Source of the DNA: Aegilops tauschii subsp. strangulata
Lineage: Eukaryota; Streptophyta; Magnoliopsida; Poales; Poaceae
DNA length: 64,000 nt
Assembly: GCF_002575655.3 (NCBI RefSeq)
Contig: NC_053038.3
Span: 143,856,885 to 143,920,884 of the forward strand
Direction: 5' to 3'
The notes beneath the pieces were generated by a model. The model was not told the origin of the DNA and did no database searches. It was given only the letters and a program-made list of their open reading frames with translations. A program made the translations under genes and the position numbers. This document shows, one piece after another, positions 1 through 10,465 of the stretch. Within the stretch, counting starts at the first letter, position 1. Each line of letters begins with the position of its first letter.

Positions 1-845
1 TGCCGTCCTCGGTGTATGAATGGGTGGGCGGATGGGATGGGAGTGGGGAACCAAGGCTTAGGGACGCGCTTGTCCGAAATGTGGGGTAAGTTACGAAAGT
101 ACCCCCACCGATTTGAGGTGGTTCCTTCGGTTCAGGGGTATCACGGGCATTTCGCGTGTCGGGATTTCACAGGAGGTTGGAGTTTTCGCGCGTGTTGTAA
201 TTTGGAATAGCAAGGCACGGGTTGAGATGGAGGCAGTTGTCGGAGCACAACGAGACAAAGATATATCTTAAATATTTTGGCTAACAAGGTGTGGGTTGAA
301 ATTTCCGGACAAGCCTAACGTGTACTGTACCAAATCAATTCGCACTACAAATGTCATTCAAAACTTTGAATTCATGTTATGTTCAATTAAAATATTTTGC
401 TACGTGTATAATGCATGCAACCTAGTAGTCAAATGAACGTTTTAGTGCATTCCAAACGGATATACTACCGCTTCAATATGAACTAAATTTGAATTCGTTT
501 ATCTATTTGAATAAGATCTGCAATAATGATTGTTGTGAAGTCAAAGCCTTTGAATTCGTTTCTCTGTTTTAATAAGATCTACAATCGTCATTATTGTCAA
601 GTTAAACCACCGTTTGTGTATTATCTTCACAGCACACCACATGATTAGTCTCGAGTTACATATGAACTATGTGTACTATATGAACTCGAACTCGATTTTT
701 TGAATCCACTTTATGTTGATTTCAAATCATAGTGCATTTCAAGCTCTAGCTAGATCTTCACAACTAAACCATGTCTCAAATGTATAATGTGTTTATCACC
801 TTATGTATGGTGCCCCGCCCCCTACGGCTACAAGTATTTAGATGT
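1..845. other. AT-rich intergenic DNA, no gene seen
   Basis: No coding potential stands out. A short imperfect direct duplication lies at about 489-600: the phrase TTTGAATTCGTTT followed by AATAAGATCT occurs twice about 62 bases apart. Nothing else is recognised. Confidence 0.5.
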
Positions 846-1057
846 GAGTTGCAAACACCACACATTACCACAAATTCAAATAAAATGTGAGAATGTTCGA
901 TATATAGTATTGTTTAGATTGTTCTATATTTTGTTGTAAGCTGCAAATGCCACACATTATCACAAATTCAAATAAAATGTGAGATTGTTCGATGTATAGT
1001 ATGGTTTAGATTGTTCGACATTTAGCTGTGAGTTGCAAACGCCATGCATTATCACAT
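846..1057. repeat. 92-bp tandem repeat, about 2.3 copies
   Basis: Copies begin near 846, 938 and 1030 and share the phrase GCAAAC(A/G)CCA(C/T)(A/G)CATTA followed by ATTCAAATAAAATGTGAGA and TTCGAT(A/G)TATAGTAT. The same landmark (GCAAAY) falls at 851, 943 and 1035, a period of 92. The third copy is partial. Confidence 0.8.
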
Positions 1058-1189
1058 TATGGTATAACATGTGCAAAACCACAACACGTGTATCACCGCT
1101 ATATTCATGCATGCATATGTTTAAAACACTATGATTTCCTATTCAAATATATGAATCCACTTTCATATCAAATTATGATCTTTGTTAGT

Positions 1190-2480
1190 CTCTTACACCC
1201 ACACAATCCTCTAACCTTTGTAGCTACCACTAACTTTCTCTCGTGCATACACACGCCCTCCTCGCCCCCCCCCCTCCCTCAGCATTCTATCCATCGCGCA
1301 CATTCATTTTATTTTCTTTAGGTCGTTCTCCAACAGTCTCCACAACTCCTTTCCGACACACACCGATCGATAAACCTCTCCAGGGATGTCTACCTACAAC
1401 ATACACACGGACCTTCAATCTCCTCCTTTATGTGTCCTTGCCTCATGTCTCTCATACGGTCCCACACACGTGTAAACTCTCGCCCCTCTTTTCATCGATC
1501 TCACAACCGCACACTCCTCCCCCTAACTAGCTAGTAGCTGGGCCTCTCGCACCACCTCCTAGCTCCATTCTCTCTGTCTATCCGTCTTGCCGGGCCTTAT
1601 TTTCCTCTAACAAATGGACGTACACCGACCGATCTCCTGCTATACATATAGCTAGCTAGGTCCTTATAACTCGTTTTTTCCCACGCGTCGATCGATCTAC
1701 CTCATTAGTTATGTCTCTCCCTTCCTCCGACAAACAACAATTGATCTACCGATCTAGTAGGTTTGCTTACCAAACACATGGTTCCCATTCATCATCCATG
1801 GATGTGTCCTGACAGATCTATCACGCACAGGCACACACAGACACACATCCCCACTCTTATTGACAATATTGCAGTTCCACCCTCAGTTTGTCTAGTAGGC
1901 CTCTCCCACCATCTTCGAGAAGCAACTTCATCACCCATCCAGCACTCTACCCCTCTCCCTCCGTCTCTCTCTCCTCTCTTTCTCTCTGTCCCATCCTAGT
2001 TCCCGTCCTTCAGTTATGTATGGATGTCGACCGATCTCCCTCAAGACATAGCTGGGTCTGTCCTTCTAAACACATATACGAGTCGTTCTACCTCTATAGT
2101 TAGGCCTCTGCCTACCCCTCCCCCCACCCCCTCGCACACACACACACACACACACCGATACATCGAGCGCTCTAGTCATGTCTCCCTGCCACACACAAAC
2201 TTGACTTGTGCCCTCTGACGTTCCGGTAGCTAGGTCAATTGCCCTATATCTTTGACTTGCACACACACACAATTTCGATGGCTCTCTTCATCGATCTCGC
2301 ACCCACCCACTTGATCCTCTCTTCGACTCTATCGATATCTATGACCCCTCCCTCTCTTCTCGTGGATTACCCGACCCTCTATATATGATATGGATAGACC
2401 TCCGTTTCACACACATTGCATGCAATTTTTTTTTAGATGTCATCGACACATATTCCCACAAATACATTCACGAAATCAAC
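1190..2480. repeat. Pyrimidine-rich degenerate repeat zone with a (CA)n microsatellite
   Basis: The stretch is dominated by CT-rich runs and by scattered near-copies of phrases such as GACCGATCT, CATCGATCTC and TTATGTCTCTCC. Two of the blocks (about 1610-1725 and 2010-2110) align loosely over roughly 100 bases. A (CA)n microsatellite of about 10 units lies at 2135-2155. Short open frames here are low-complexity Ser/Pro/His-rich and are not believed to be genes. Confidence 0.6.
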
Positions 2481-2933
2481 CTCCCCCCCAAAACAAAAAA
2501 CACTCACGAATGCACAAGCCGTTTGTCTATGTTTGTATCTCTCACACACACCCACGTAGGTGGGGGGCATGCACGAAGAGAAGAGGTGCACGCACGGCGC
2601 ACGTATTCCTGTCTCTTTCCCAACCACACCCGCGCGGGTACACGGTGGAGCTCATTTATGTACGAAAAGGCAGCCCATGTGGTAATTTGACACGTGTGCT
2701 GGTTGTCCACTAGATGGAGGGAGGATCGTCTACCACGGGTGAACAAACAAACTGCGACTTGACGCGTTATGTTAAAAAAGAGGCAAACCATGTGGGGCCC
2801 ACTTTACAGGCAAGGCTCAATACACTGGAGTACTTTTGATGTGTCCCATCAACTCGCAGAATGAGGAGAAGCTTGCTTACACTGTCTCCCCCGCCCACGG
2901 GCGCGGTGGCTCGCAGGATGAGGTGAAGCTTGC

Positions 2934-3190
2934 TTACTACGCCTTACGCCCGCTCCCTCGCCCATGCGCGCGGTGGCTCGCAGGACGAGGAGAAACTTTT
3001 ACTAGTACTCCCTCCGTTTACTCCTCATCCCTACCTTGGTTAGAGAGATTATCATATTGTTTGGAATATATGTCCTTTAGTAGATTTCAATATGAACTAC
3101 TAGTACATACTCCAAACACTGATGTATATAGACGTATTTTAGAGTGTAGATTCACTCATTTTGCTCCGTATGTAGTCCATATTGAAACAG
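2934..3190. repeat. Duplicated block, copy 1 (partner at 4217-4463)
   Basis: The stretch from GCCTTACGCCCGCTCCCTCG through a Stowaway-like sequence to GCTCCGTATGTAG is repeated about 1.3 kb downstream with a few base changes. The shared part includes about 70 bases outside the MITE, so this is a segmental copy and not two independent insertions. Upstream, the phrase GGCTCGCAGGAYGAG is also repeated two or three times between 2855 and 2995. Confidence 0.75.
3008..3190 (+). mobile_element. Stowaway MITE, 3'-truncated
   Basis: It starts CTCCCTCCGTTTA directly after a TA. The interior matches the complete copy at 4288-4496 up to CCGTATGTAG. The right terminal inverted repeat is missing: after GTAGTCCATATTGAAA the sequence turns into unrelated DNA. 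Stowaway elements are Tc1/mariner-derived and non-coding. Confidence 0.75.
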
Positions 3191-4216
3191 ACGTAATAGT
3201 ACGCACTCTCCCCCGCCTCCTCGACCCTTGCCACGTGGTGGACGTGCAGCAATTCATTCAATCTCATATAGTCAGAACGATATATACTGCAGTACCATTA
3301 TTGCTCGACTTCCCGAAGAGGCGAAGAGCCAATCGCAAGGGTAATAGTTTGGAGATGCCAAGCGCGAGGTTTATAGGAGAACAAGTAGTAGGTGCCGCAT
3401 CATTTATATATAAAGTTCTTTTTCTTCAATGGCACATACGTAATATAAATAGGTTCATATGGAGAGAAAAGGAAACCGCTCCACTATATACATAGGCAGG
3501 ACGAGCCTACACGATTGCTTGCTGGGGTTGCTCTCTTCAGTTTTCACACTCTCTCGCACAAAACCACTATGGCCACATCTCTAACATCCCGGCGGATCAC
3601 GTCCGCCGGGGGAAGGGGTGGATGCTTAGTGTAGATGCGGTCGCCATCGCCGACAGCGAAAACCCACTGTCGGCACGTCCCGATCAGGGGTCCCCGCCAT
3701 TCTTTCTCACAAAGCCGGTGAGGTTGCCTTCGTCCATTGCTCACTGCCGCGACGTGGGTAGTTGCCTCCTCCCACCGCCCTCCTCTAGGTTGAGCTACGT
3801 CCCGACATCCCTCAGGTACAACTCCCTTTACAGCCGGCTTGCACCACTGCTCCAGCTGCCCACATCACTCCATGTGGATATTTCTCTACTTCTTTGCCCC
3901 GCACATACCTCTACTGGCTTCTACGTACTGTATTTGTGATGAGTTTATGTCTCATCAACTAGTCCCAGTAATCTTATTCTAATCACGCTTCTTCAATTTC
4001 TTTGCCACGGGGATGCTCATCTCGATTTTGGTGAAACTTCACAAAATGATCCGATGGTCAAAGGGTTGCAAACTTCATTTCTTAGGAAGCGCCGACGTTG
4101 CCAGCAAATTAAAGCCTGGTTAGGGTTTACGGTTCAAGGGGTAGGGACTGCATGGATCGTTTTTTTCTTTAGCTGTCTCTGTTTCAATGGCTAGGGACTG
4201 CATGAGTAGTAGTAGT
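3191..4216. other. No convincing gene; promoter-like and short ORF signals only
   Basis: A TATA-like run (TATATATAAAG, about 3405) is followed by pyrimidine-rich sequence CTCTCTTCAGTTTTCACAC near 3532. This resembles the duplicated leader at 6269-6445. An ATG at 3570 opens only 21 codons. A GC-rich patch at 3590-3900 has no long frame with recognisable protein content. I would not call a gene here. Confidence 0.45.
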
Positions 4217-4463
4217 ACTGTACGCCTTACGCCCGCTCCCTCGCCCACGCGCGCGGTGGCTCGCAGGACGAGGTGAAAATTTTACTACTCCCTCTGTTTA
4301 CTCCTCGTCCCTACTACCTTGGTTAGAGAGATTATCATATTGTTTGGAATATATATGTCCTTTAGTAGATTTCAATATGAAGTACTAGTACATACTCCAA
4401 ACACTGATGTATATAGACGTATTTTAGAGTGTAGATTCACTCATTTTGCTCCGTATGTAGCAT
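4217..4463. repeat. Duplicated block, copy 2 (partner at 2934-3190)
   Basis: This is the downstream copy of the block described at 2934-3190. It carries the same CGCCTTACGCCCGCTCCCTC and GTGGCTCGCAGGACGAGG phrases before the MITE. Here the MITE is complete. Confidence 0.75.
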
Positions 4464-4496
4464 AAAGTTGAGACACTTATTTTGGAACGGAGGGAG
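4288..4496 (+). mobile_element. Stowaway MITE, complete (209 bp)
   Basis: The ends are CTCCCTCTGTTTA and, at the right, TTTTGGAACGGAGGGAG. The element is flanked by TA at 4286-4287 and 4497-4498, the expected Stowaway target duplication. It is non-coding and needs a mariner transposase in trans. Confidence 0.85.
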
Positions 4497-4670
4497 TACA
4501 TATTTGCTATGATCTGTCAATCATTGAGATGCAATAGCATGCATGTTAGTCTCCTTTGTATTTGATGAAATGTTGCAATGGGCAACCTTGGACGCAAGAT
4601 ACATGTAACAGAAGCTGGAAGCTTCATAGCATTGTACTATCTCATTGTTACAGTACGTACTATACAAGTA

Positions 4671-4829
4671 CTTCCTCCGTTCCTAAATATAAGTCTTTGT
4701 AGAGATTTCACCATGAACCACATACGGATGTATATAGATGCAGTTTCAGTGTAGATTCATTCATTTTGTTCTGTATGTAGTCCACCTAGTGGAATCTCTA
4801 CAAAGACTTATATTTAGGAGCCGAGGGAG
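4671..4829 (+). mobile_element. Stowaway MITE, complete (159 bp, Thalos-like)
   Basis: The left end CTTCCTCCGTTCCTAAATAT and the right end ATATTTAGGAGCCGAGGGAG are imperfect inverted repeats. The inverted complementarity continues inward (AAGTCTTTGTAGAGATT against AATCTCTACAAAGACTT). TA lies on both sides (4669-4670 and 4830-4831). The subfamily name is from recalled consensus only. Confidence 0.85.
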
Positions 4830-5019
4830 TACTATGTAAAGAGTTAGGTGTCACACGCTGTCCAGAAAATATGGTGATAGTGTGAGGTGGGCCATGTAAT
4901 CACTGAGCCTACGTGTTTTCACTGCTCTTGCACTCGTCCGCCGTAAGAATGGAGAAAATTGTAATCTAGTAGTACTTCCTTTCGCCGAAAGTGTGGGACA
5001 TCCAGCAGTCCTACCACCT

Positions 5020-5345
5020 CAGTAATAATGACAAATGAGTCGTCAAATCACATAGACCCAACAGTAAGTTGGACGGACGAAGCAACCATCACTCTTGAAT
5101 CCGCTTCTCCCTTCAACGCAGGCGCCAGTGAGAGGTCGCGTCCGCTCTGCCCGGGCATGAATGCGGCACCGATTCTTTGGAGCGGCGCTGACCGTTTTGG
5201 GTGGGAAGCGCGCGCGGGCGATGGAGGGGCTTTGGGTGGGCCAGGCTGGTCAGGAGCGGGCGTGGCAGCTGTCCGCCTGTCCCTACCGGACGCCCGGAAA
5301 CGAGAGGATGCACCAACTCTCGCGGCTAAAATCGTACACTACACA
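5020..5345. repeat. GC-rich block related to 11,395-11,565
   Basis: The phrases GGCGCTGACC, GGGAAGCGCGCGCGGGC and GTGGGCCAGG occur in the same order at 5180-5250 and at 11,465-11,530. This suggests two copies of one unclassified repeat or one duplicated gene flank. Frames through it have no recognisable domain. Confidence 0.5.
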
Positions 5346-5554
5346 CCATGGAGCACAACTACACGTTGATCAGTCAAGAAATCAAAGTCGGCTTGCATGC
5401 GAGTTAATACGTGGCCCTGCATGGTAGCTAAAATGACATCTCTTAGTTGTTTGGATTAATTGTTGCGTTTAGAGACAGAAATCAGGGCTTTGATTTGAGG
5501 AATGACCATTCAAGTTTCTCCTTCGCCTCCAATATGCTTGCACCTTGGTCCCGT

Positions 5555-5600
5555 TGCACCTTCTAACGTGACTTATTACACCTAGATGGAGGGAGTCGTA
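5555..5600 (-). mobile_element. Stowaway end fragment
   Basis: Read on the minus strand the sequence starts GACTCCCTCCATCTAGGTG, a typical Stowaway terminus, and runs into GTAATAAGTCACGTTAGAAGG. No matching left terminus was found, so only one end survives. Confidence 0.45.
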
Positions 5601-6009
5601 CGAGATACGGTGGCACACTGACTTAGGTCGAATACAAGTGCCCAAAATTGTCTGCATGTTATAATAAGGATTCACTTAAAATAGTACGTGAGCGAACAGA
5701 GGGATCAATTGGACAGTGTTCCCGAGTAGTAGCGAGATGTGTGAGGTAAGATACACCGCTGGCGCTTTTAATTTTTCTTATTAATTTGTTTGTTTCACCC
5801 TCTGACTGGTGGGACCCAACGTACTACGTGGAGAGAGGTAAGGTGACTAAGGCTGCATTATTTCTGCACCACTGTGGATAGTCTTACCACCAAAGCCAGA
5901 TGACACGATTATGATTTAAATCCCAATGACTCCCACACGCAAAAAAAACATGGCATGCTTGTCACACGAATGCAGGAATGTATAAAAGGTTATTTTCATC
6001 TCGTTGAAC

Positions 6010-6085
6010 ATAACGGGAGGGTTGTGTAGCTGGTTAGCCTGTTCGCTCATCAAACTTGAGGTCTCGGGTTTGATAACTACACTTG
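6010..6085 (+). repeat. Possible tRNA-derived SINE or tRNA-like relic
   Basis: The stretch GTGTAGCTGGTTAGCC resembles a tRNA D-arm/A-box with a small deletion. GAGGTCTCGGGTTTGATAAC, about 40 bases on, resembles a T-arm/B-box (GGTTCGANNC) with changes. There is no closed acceptor stem, so it is not a working tRNA gene. A degenerate SINE head is the best guess. Confidence 0.35.
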
Positions 6086-6235
6086 AGCATAATTCGTGCC
6101 AGGAGGATTCTTTGACTGGTCAAAATGGATGCATACGGAGCTATACGATCTCGTAGTGACCGTATAATCACCTCATCACGTATAAGCTGCAGCCTCGGCG
6201 CTTGTTTTCTAGGGTTTGCACTCTTCACACTCTCT

Positions 6236-6450
6236 CCAGTATATATATACACGCTGGAGCCTCAGCGCTTGTAGTTGCTCTCTTCACACTCTCTCGCCCT
6301 CTCCAGATCTAAACAAGACTTCGTTGGCCTCTCTCTCTCCCCTCACTGCTGGTTTGCTTGTAGTTGCTCTCTTCACACTCTCTCACCCTCTCTAGATCTA
6401 AACAAGACTTCGTTGGCCTCTCTCTCTCTCCCCTCACTGCTGGTCAAAGA
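6236..6450 (+). promoter_or_regulatory. TATA box followed by a duplicated 5' UTR-like block
   Basis: TATATATATACACG (about 6239-6252) is followed by two copies of an about 89-base block (near 6271 and 6360). Each contains TTGCTCTCTTCACACTCTCT, AGATCTAAACAAGACTTCG and a CT-rich tail. The spacing and pyrimidine richness look like a plant core promoter with a duplicated leader. No convincing start codon with a long frame follows before the MITE at 7.3 kb. The nearest gene-like remains are the B3 relic from about 8.4 kb, so any link is inference. Confidence 0.4.
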
Positions 6451-6719
6451 GCTGGCAGGATCCGTCCGCCTGGAAGGGAAGGAGGCTTAACGCTGTCGCC
6501 GTTGGCGAGGGAGGGAATCCACTACCGGCGCAGCTGTTCACTTTCACCCAGCGGCGGCGCGGGAGGGCCTCCGACCCCTTCTTCTTTGCCGTCGTACATA
6601 GTGTGGGTCGAACGGCCTCCGGTAGCCCACCGAACCACACCCCAAGAACCTTAATGTACAATTTACTTATTCCACATGCATTGCTCTAGCTGCATGTGGG
6701 CTTTTTCCGCTTCTGCACT

Positions 6720-7012
6720 CGAATCTAGGTGTTGGATCAAACAGGAAAGTAGTGGGGAAAGTTGTATACCATGAATCTAGGACGTGGTTCAAAGAGAAAA
6801 GGAATGGGGGAAAGTAGTGGGAAAAGTTGTATAGCATGAATCTATGACGTGGTTCAAAAAGGAAAGGAAGGGGGGAAAGTAGTGGGGAAAGTTGTATCGC
6901 ATGAATCTAAGATGTGGTTCAAAGAGGACAGGAATGGGGGAAAGTAGTGGGGAAAGTTGTATAGCATAAATCTAGGACATGGTTCACAGAGGAAAGGAAG
7001 TGGGGAAAGTAC
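6720..7012. repeat. 65-bp minisatellite, 4 copies plus partial ends
   Basis: The landmark GTAGTGGG recurs at 6749, 6814, 6879 and 6944, exactly 65 bases apart, and GTACTAG continues the series at 7009. Each unit holds AAAGTTGTAT, CATGAATCTA and GTGGTTCA. A partial unit precedes the first full copy. Confidence 0.9.
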
Positions 7013-7326
7013 TAGTACAGACTGGCTATCCAGCACCTATGTTAGTCGAAAAGGGAAAACAATGACAAACGCAGTATGCACATCTGTAACGAACTGATCT
7101 TTTGTTTTGGGGGACAAGGCTGTCGAGTTTGAGCAGGACTAGATTGGCTACACTCACATAGGGAAAGGTGTCTAAAGATAACAAAACTGGGACCAACACA
7201 AATATTGCTCCTTGGTTGTTTGTTCTTTGTTGCAACAGACGATGCATCACCCTAGTACATCGGTAGATGCACATGGTGCTGGTGCGTCCACTGTCCCGTG
7301 CAACTCTTTAGCTGTTGTTAATCTAA

Positions 7327-7639
7327 GGCCCTGTTTGGTTAAAAACTCCCTAGTCCCTACCTGCTTGGTTCCAGGGACTAAACATGGACTAGAGGTTATT
7401 AAATGACATGCTAAAAGACCATGTTACCCCTATTAATGAACTAATAGAGACAAGGTGCGATGCGTGGCAGGGATAACTGTTGGAAAAAGTCCCAAAAGTA
7501 CTCTCCCTCGGGGTCTTCTTTCTTTAGTCCCAAATGCCCGCTTTTAGTCCCTAAAAGTCCCTCCTATTGGGTTTAGATGGGACTGACACGGAGTTTTTTT
7601 AGTCCCTCCACCAAAATGTCCCTGTAAACAAGCACCCCC
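7327..7639. mobile_element. Tourist-like MITE (PIF/Harbinger type), 313 bp
   Basis: The left end GGCCCTGTTTGGTT and the right end TGTAAACAAGCACCCCC are imperfect inverted repeats. They are flanked by TAA on both sides (7324-7326 and 7640-7642), the usual PIF/Harbinger target duplication. The interior is full of AGTCCC(T) phrases in both orientations. It is non-coding. Confidence 0.7.
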
Positions 7640-7917
7640 TAATAATGCTGCTAGAAAATTGATGCAATGCCACAGTTAAAAGCAAATTACATGTTGAACG
7701 AATTTTATTGTTAATATAATATCTTTGTTAATATTAATCAATGCCACCGTTTGAGAAATGCTACTGTCTTGCTTTCTTTCCCATTTAGATAAGGTAGATG
7801 CTTCTTTTTGTTGGCTTCTGTGTCATCCACCGTTATTGACCACTAGTTGTTTCCTTTGCACCTCTGTGTAAACAGGTTTATCTACTTCACCTCGTTGCCA
7901 TTGTGACCTTATGTTGC

Positions 7918-7958
7918 ACTGCACAAAACACTTTTGTTTTAAGAGTGTTTTGTACAGT
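7918..7958. repeat. Short inverted repeat (hairpin)
   Basis: ACTGCACAAAACACTTTT pairs with AGAGTGTTTTGTACAGT across a short loop, with about two mismatches. The stem begins with the ACTGCACAA phrase that recurs through the next 1.5 kb. Confidence 0.55.
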
Positions 7959-7979
7959 TCAACCAAAATGTCACACCGA

Positions 7980-9480
7980 CAATGTTGCTTGATTGCTTGA
8001 TCTTAGTGGAACTGCACAAGAGGAGATCTTTCTTCCTATCCGTGTTGGCAAATTTGGTTCAGATCTTCTTCTTGTGAGTTGTTTGAATTCCGTGTCATGA
8101 GAGGTCAGTACTAGCCTTCTTTCACATGATTCTGCAGTTGCTTTCATATGTTGTGCTACTTGTACGGTAATGTTGCTTGATTTTAGTGAACTGCACAAAT
8201 GGGGACAAGACTTCCAATCTGTATGTGCACCGCAATATCCCATTGAGGTAAGATAAGGATATTTCACAACTGTTGGCCTGTATTTTGCCACTTTCAGCAG
8301 AAAATTAATGTCATTGTTTAGTGCTATACTTGTGCAACCTAATTGACATGCCAAATCTTACATTGAAGGCGAAGCTTGTCTGTTATTGAACCAAGTGATG
8401 AAGGGGAAGAACAAGCGGAAGAAAAAATCAACTCCTGGTGTTGTAATGAAGCACTGGAACTGTGATGACACAAGTAATGATATAGTTTTGCATCTTAATT
8501 TATTGCTATGGCTGGAACGAGCAATTATTTTGCCACTGATTTGATGCCACTCTTAATGTAATACGTAATTATCTCTACTTGTGCAAACAGGGATCTTCTT
8601 TGAAGATACCATATATTTTAGTGGAACTGCACAAGAAGATGTTGGAAACATTAATCTAATCGAGGAGTATATAGTAAGCATGGCCACCACAGTAGATAGC
8701 AACAGATGGTTCCAGAGAAGTGCTTCATCTGTATGCTCTACACAATAAGCCTCCTGACAAAGGTTGGTACTCGCCCACTGATTTGATCCATATGATTGAG
8801 CTTTGTCATCTCTATTGGTGTTGTGCTACTGTTTAGATACTGTCATCAAAAAGTGGTATTGTCCTTGAGAAGTGCTTCATCTGTGTTGTTTTAAATATTT
8901 CCTTTCCTTTTTTTCGAGCAAACGGGGATGCTAGCATTTAGTTATCCTCTTGTCTTTGCACAACAGGATCATCCTCCTCTGAAGAAGAATATAGAGTACG
9001 TGAAGTGACTAGTTCCGATTATGCCAGGATGAAGAAGCCCTGTCTATCTTCTCATCAGAAGGAGCAGTTGAAGGATGGTTACATTACCCGCCACAAGACC
9101 AAGCTAACTTCAGCTCAGAAGGACTGACAAATCTCCATTTTCTTACTGTGATGCGTGAGTACAATGTTGTTCTAGGATTCTTTCCGGTGAGTTCCATTTT
9201 TCTAAAAGTGTGCTCTGCATGGACCATGTAGGTGCCTGTTTAAACTGTCAATTCATAGTACAGTTTGCTTTATACTGATCACTTTTTTTGTATTTGTGCA
9301 AACAAGGGTGCTCAGCTTGATTTCAATGGGAACTGCACAAAATGTTCATGAATACATCGAATCATTCATTTCCACCACAAGAAAGGAGGTGCCGATAAGT
9401 TCAAGGCATTGCAACATATAAGGGTGAAATCATACAAGCTACGCCCGAATTTGGTTGATTTTGGTGGAGTTGCACAAAAA
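7980..9480 (+). repeat. Dispersed direct repeats of a GTGGAACTGCACAA phrase
   Basis: The phrase (T/C)TTAGTGGAACTGCACAA or a near copy occurs at about 8005, 8188, 8620, 9328 and 9467, usually after a TTGATTT-like word. Two copies (about 7980 and 8170) share roughly 40 bases including AATGTTGCTTGAT. Several copies lie shortly upstream of good splice donors (GTGAGT, GTAAGA), as if one small exon had been copied. The origin is unclear. Confidence 0.5.
8367..9189 (+). pseudogene. Decayed B3-domain (REM-type) gene relic
   Basis: After a clean acceptor (TTTGCACAACAG, ending 8967) one frame reads 53 residues, GSSSSEEEYRVREV... to ...KTKLTSAQKD, then stops. Its basic YARMKKPCLSS and ITRHKTKLTSAQKD parts resemble the linker of Os03g0620400-like plant B3 proteins, just before their second B3 domain. 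The next piece, LTNLHFLTVMREYNVVLGFFP, is in another frame and ends at a GTGAGT donor; it resembles the start of a B3 domain (a FVAVM-type segment). So at least one frameshift has broken the gene. An earlier Lys-rich exon-like piece lies at 8367-8470. No complete B3 domain is left. The family match is from memory of the linker and is moderately sure; the gene is not functional. Confidence 0.5.
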
Positions 9481-9839
9481 GAACAACTGGTTTATTTAGC
9501 ACGAGGTGCCATGTCAATGTCCGAACTTATGGCAAACCCTGCCCATTCCACAATCGTAGGCATTTGATATTTTGGAATGGGAAAACATTGTCAAATTTTG
9601 CTCATTGATTTTAGCAAGAAGACATGCGTTTGACATTTTCGAATGGGATGCCCTTTGCTGTCAGCAGCGTCGATCCATTTTTTCTTTATTATTTAGTTGT
9701 GAAGTAAATATTGGCTCTGACATGTGAATCGCTGAGATGCATAATCATCAATTGTTTTGAATGTTCTCTATGAATTGCCAGGCCTGTGTGTTTGATTGCA
9801 ATGTACAGGAACGCTAAAAAGATGCTCAAACTCTTTGTA

Positions 9840-9965
9840 CTCCTTCTGTTCCTTTTTGCTTCGCACATTGTGAAAGTGCATACTTTTTTCTATAAGATTG
9901 GTCAAAGTAGAGATACTTTGACTGCAGACAAAACTTGTATGCATACTAGAAAAGACCGGAGGGAG
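9840..9965 (+). mobile_element. Stowaway MITE, complete (126 bp)
   Basis: The left end is CTCCTTCTGTTCCTTTTTGC and the right end is AGAAAAGACCGGAGGGAG, with TA on both sides (9838-9839 and 9966-9967). It contains a GGTCAAAGTAGAGATACTTTGACT-type internal palindrome, as is common in this family. Confidence 0.8.
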
Positions 9966-9967
9966 TA

Positions 9968-10330
9968 CATGTGAAACTGCTGCAAACGAGGTGATCACCC
10001 TGGGAATAATGCTAGTACGTATTGTTTTGCATGTTCATCCAATGCCAGTGATTCAAGAATTCGACGTAATCGAAATAAATTCATTCATACACGGTCGGAT
10101 TTCATATACACATGCCAGATTTCATTACATTTCATACAGTCTTCAACTAAAAAGGGGTGCACTGGAGGTGTAATTAATTAACCGAAGCTACCCACCTGTG
10201 TCCGGCTGAGCCGAACAGAAGCTTTAGTGACTTAACAGCAGGTGCAGTTGCATAATAGACATGTGGCCCAGATGCCTGTTTGGCCCACGTGTCAGTCAGC
10301 CAACTGCACCAGCAGTTAAATAGAAGAAGT
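9968..10330. other. No gene or repeat recognised
   Basis: Mixed-composition DNA between the Stowaway and the GC-rich block. I see no long frame, splice pattern or terminal repeat in it. Confidence 0.4.
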
Positions 10331-10465
10331 GTCCTTCTCCAACATAGCTCTCCGACTCCACGTCGCCGCAAAGAAGCTAACCGGCCGTCAGTGGTCAACC
10401 CGCCTAGCTTGGCTTCAACCGGAGGGTTGCAGTGGTGGCCTTACTTGGACCCGAGCGGCGGTGAC

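Noticed and set aside
2836..3495. 219-codon plus-strand frame
   Set aside because: It runs straight through a Stowaway MITE and repeated DNA, with no domain.
3570..3635. ATG opening a 21-codon frame after a TATA-like run
   Set aside because: Too short and followed by a stop; no conserved continuation in any frame.
6010..6085. Functional tRNA gene
   Set aside because: The D-arm is shortened, the T-loop is changed and no acceptor stem pairs.
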